NCBI GenBank assembly: GCA_029259835.1
Contig: JAJDEL010000435.1
Span: forward strand, 1-8,472
Length of the DNA stretch: 8,472 nt
Direction of reading: 5' to 3'
Origin: Planctomicrobium sp.
Lineage (GTDB): Bacteria > Planctomycetota > Planctomycetia > Planctomycetales > Planctomycetaceae
Shown here: positions 6,065 to 8,472 of the stretch, in pieces
Layout of the letters: each line of letters starts with the position of its first letter
Position numbering within the stretch: position 1 is the stretch's first letter
Made by a program: the position numbers and the translations under genes
Notes under the pieces: model-generated
Databases searched by the model: none
Told to the model about the DNA's origin: nothing
Seen by the model: only the letters and a program-made list of their open reading frames with translations

Positions 6065-8472
6065 CCACTTCACTCATTGCGAAAGTGGGAGACGACACCT
6101 CTTCGATTTGCAGTGTGCCCCACTCTTTCCCAAACAACCAGCCAAGGAAATTGCGAATGTCGAAGAAGATCATGTTCAGAACTGGCACGATTAACAGTGT
6201 CAGAACTGTTGCAAAGATGAGTCCAAAGGTCAGCGTGACAGCCATCGGAATGAGGAACTTCGCCTGAAAGCTTTTTTCGAACATCAAAGGCGTTAATCCA
6301 GCAGAAGTCGTGACTGTTGTCAGCAGGATCGGTCGCAACCGCAGAGTTGCGCCCTGGACACTGGCTTCGAATTCACTCATTCCTTCACGGATTCGGCGAT
6401 TGATAAAGTCGACCAGGACCAGGGAATCGTTCACGACAATTCCAGTGAGTGCGATGAGACCGATCATGCTCAGGATTGTCATCGGATTGTTTGTGATCCA
6501 GTGACCGACGATTGCTCCCTGAAAACCAAAAGGGATCGCGGACATCACAACCAACGGTTGGAAATATGATTTGAACAGTGCCGCGAGCATTAAATAGATG
6601 AGCAATAGTGCGACAGGAAATGCGATCTTCAAACTGCTGAACGATTTTGCTTGCTCTTCGCTACTGCCGAGAAATTCGATTTTGACACCGGGGTGCTGCT
6701 TTTTAAGTCCCTGAACGAAATTTTCTTTCACTCTGGTAATGACGTCACCCGTCGCTGTGACTGCGGTATCGATGTCGCCGGAAATCGTAATCGCGCGATG
6801 TTGTTGCGAACGATGGATTTGTGTGTATCCGCGAGTTTCTTTGACTTCCGCAACCTCTTTTAGAGGAACCCAGCCACGCTTTCCATCAGTTCCAAGCGGC
6901 GTTGGAATCCACATTGATTCGATATTGAAGACATCCTCGCGATAGTCCTCGGGATAGCGAACCATGATTTTTACATCTTCGCGATTTCGCGTAATCCGGT
7001 GAGCTTCCGCTCCATAGGTTGCAGCGCGGACGTGTGAGCCTAACGCAGCTTTCGTAATGCCAGTCGGACGAGCAGAGTCGAGGAGACTGAGTTGCAGTTC
7101 TCGTTTTCCGTCTTCGTAGTTGTCCGCAAGGTCCACGACTCCGGCGTATGTCGCAAGATGATCTTTGAACTCCTGAACAACTTCTTCGAGTTCTGCTAAC
7201 TCTCCACCGGAAACGCGAATTTCAATATCCTTTCCGCCGGGACCACCGTTCATGACTTCCCACTTGACAGAATTTACTCCGGTGAATTTTTCGGAGACCG
7301 CTCTTAACTCCGCGAGCACCTCCTGCGATGATCGCATCCCCTTTTGCTCGCGTTCGTCGGAGGCCATCAGTTCGATCCAGATTTGCCCGACATTCGAAGC
7401 GACTTCGACGCCCATGCCACCGGCTCCGCCGATGTCCATCATCACGCCAACGTCCATCTGCACGCCTTCGACTTCTTCAATTTGCGATGCTGCATCGCTG
7501 ATGATACGCAATTTTTCTTCAACGGCGTCGATATTCGATCCGGCCGGCATTTCGAGTTGCGCGTACATCGATTCGGAGTCCATCTTCTGAATGAACTCCC
7601 ACTTCACGATGTTCCCAGGCGTGTATTTCACACCAGTCTTCTGATTTGCGTCTTTCGGTGCAGTCGAATCAACAGGGACTTCTCCCATGAATAATCCAAA
7701 TGACATGACGCAAATCGACATCGCAACTGAGAGGGAAATGTACCTCCACCGCAAGACGATTCGCAGCAGCCCGCTGTAGATTTTCATCAAAAATTCCAGG
7801 AAGCCAACTTGCACTTTGTCAAAGAAACTCGCAATTCGGCGAAACGCATTTTTCCGGACAGCCTTCCGACTTTTTTGCCGCGAAGGGAGATGACTCAAAT
7901 GTGCAGGCAGGATCACCAGGGCTTCCACCAATGAAACGGAAAGCGCAGCAATGACAACCAACGGGAGTTCGCGAAAGAAATCTCCGATCTGGCCTTTAAT
8001 AAACATCAATGGAAGGAAGGCGGCAATCGTTGTGCAAACCGCAGTCGCGACCGGCCATTGGACTTCTTCGGCACCCAGGATTGCTGCTTCGCGCGCTGGC
8101 ATCCCTTCCTCGACACGTCGATAAATGTTCTCTCCAATGACAATCGCATCATCAACAACAATCCCCAGTACGATGATCAGGCCAAACAGCGAGAGCAAGT
8201 TGATCGAGACTCCCAGCAAGGCCATCACGATAAACGTTCCCAGGAACGAAATCGGAAGTCCGACAGCCGTCCACACCGCGACGCGCCAGTTCAAAAACAT
8301 CACCAGGCTGATGACGACCAGAAGTAATCCGGTCTTGCCATTGCGAAGCATGAGGTCGAGCCGACCTTCCACAAATCTTGCGAGATCGTTGTGTGCTTCG
8401 ACTTGGTACACGTGTTGAAAAGGATTCGACAGGCTCTCTTTGTAGACCTTCATCGGATCAGGCCGACCGGAG
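6054..8472 (-). CDS. RND efflux transporter permease, AcrB-like (5' end outside window)
   Basis: The frame is open from the right edge to the TGA at 6056-6054, so about 805 residues of a probable 1,100 are present; the ATG at 8453 is internal. It is an inner-membrane proton-driven pump of the AcrB/HAE superfamily. Numbering from that Met: membrane helices at about 41-56, 58-80, 86-105, 133-152 and 163-183, one at about 238-256, then a large periplasmic region (257-605) and the C-terminal helix set (about 608-765). The TM4 proton-relay pair is intact ([15 protein letters not shown]101/D102, equal to AcrB D407/D408). TM10 reads [13 protein letters not shown], with Asn675 where AcrB has Lys940. 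A Gly/Met-rich stretch (about 333-348) lies in the porter loop. It is the first visible gene of the minus-strand trio; a membrane fusion partner would be expected beyond the window. The exported substrate is unknown. Confidence 0.95.
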   Translation of the reverse strand, partial: SGRPDPMKVYKESLSNPFQHVYQVEAHNDLARFVEGRLDLMLRNGKTGLLLVVISLVMFLNWRVAVWTAVGLPISFLGTFIVMALLGVSINLLSLFGLIIVLGIVVDDAIVIGENIYRRVEEGMPAREAAILGAEEVQWPVATAVCTTIAAFLPLMFIKGQIGDFFRELPLVVIAALSVSLVEALVILPAHLSHLPSRQKSRKAVRKNAFRRIASFFDKVQVGFLEFLMKIYSGLLRIVLRWRYISLSVAMSICVMSFGLFMGEVPVDSTAPKDANQKTGVKYTPGNIVKWEFIQKMDSESMYAQLEMPAGSNIDAVEEKLRIISDAASQIEEVEGVQMDVGVMMDIGGAGGMGVEVASNVGQIWIELMASDEREQKGMRSSQEVLAELRAVSEKFTGVNSVKWEVMNGGPGGKDIEIRVSGGELAELEEVVQEFKDHLATYAGVVDLADNYEDGKRELQLSLLDSARPTGITKAALGSHVRAATYGAEAHRITRNREDVKIMVRYPEDYREDVFNIESMWIPTPLGTDGKRGWVPLKEVAEVKETRGYTQIHRSQQHRAITISGDIDTAVTATGDVITRVKENFVQGLKKQHPGVKIEFLGSSEEQAKSFSSLKIAFPVALLLIYLMLAALFKSYFQPLVVMSAIPFGFQGAIVGHWITNNPMTILSMIGLIALTGIVVNDSLVLVDFINRRIREGMSEFEASVQGATLRLRPILLTTVTTSAGLTPLMFEKSFQAKFLIPMAVTLTFGLIFATVLTLLIVPVLNMIFFDIRNFLGWLFGKEWGTLQIEEVSSPTFAMSEVDVS

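Noticed and set aside
5864..6220. 118-residue plus-strand open frame across the GGCT/RND junction
   Set aside because: It is antisense to two genes with clear family motifs and shows no domain of its own.
8058..8418. Plus-strand open frames opposite the RND gene (also at 7252-7694 and 6651-6945)
   Set aside because: They are antisense to conserved membrane and periplasmic segments of the pump, have low-complexity composition, and carry no recognisable motif.

Overview
The window looks like ordinary chromosomal DNA of a planctomycete or close relative. I base this on four things: moderate GC content, a membrane-anchored Ser/Thr kinase with a helical extracytoplasmic tail, an uncharacterised first protein whose sequence style I associate with Planctomycetota, and intergenic palindromes of the gtccgctttg...caaagcggac and cactttaagtg kinds. 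The taxonomic call is an inference; there is no rRNA or other marker gene here.

Layout. (1) Positions 2-841, plus strand: the 3' part of a conserved protein of unknown function. (2) 878-1264, minus strand: a short single-domain CbiX/SirB-type chelatase, convergent with gene 1 and divergent from the next gene across a 78-bp spacer. (3) 1343-3632, plus strand: a Hanks-type Ser/Thr kinase followed after 10 bp by apt, adenine phosphoribosyltransferase. (4) 3633-3818: a spacer with two stem-loops. (5) 3819-4526, plus strand: an RluA-family pseudouridine synthase. (6) 4527-4646: a convergent spacer with two perfect palindromes. (7) 4647-8472, minus strand: a tightly packed, probably co-transcribed and translationally coupled trio, in transcription order an RND efflux permease (5' end outside the window), a gamma-glutamylcyclotransferase-like protein and a divergent aminoglycoside-phosphotransferase-fold protein.

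The genes do not form an obvious single pathway. Tetrapyrrole metal insertion, signalling, purine salvage, RNA modification and efflux sit side by side, as in a core chromosomal region. No mobile element, CRISPR array, tRNA, rRNA or phage gene is visible, and no intergenic stretch reaches 300 bp. I see no clear undescribed system. The points most worth a second look are the degenerate catalytic motif of the phosphotransferase, the RND permease lacking the AcrB-type TM10 lysine, the overlapping three-gene arrangement, and the family of stem-loops that share a cactttaagtg core.
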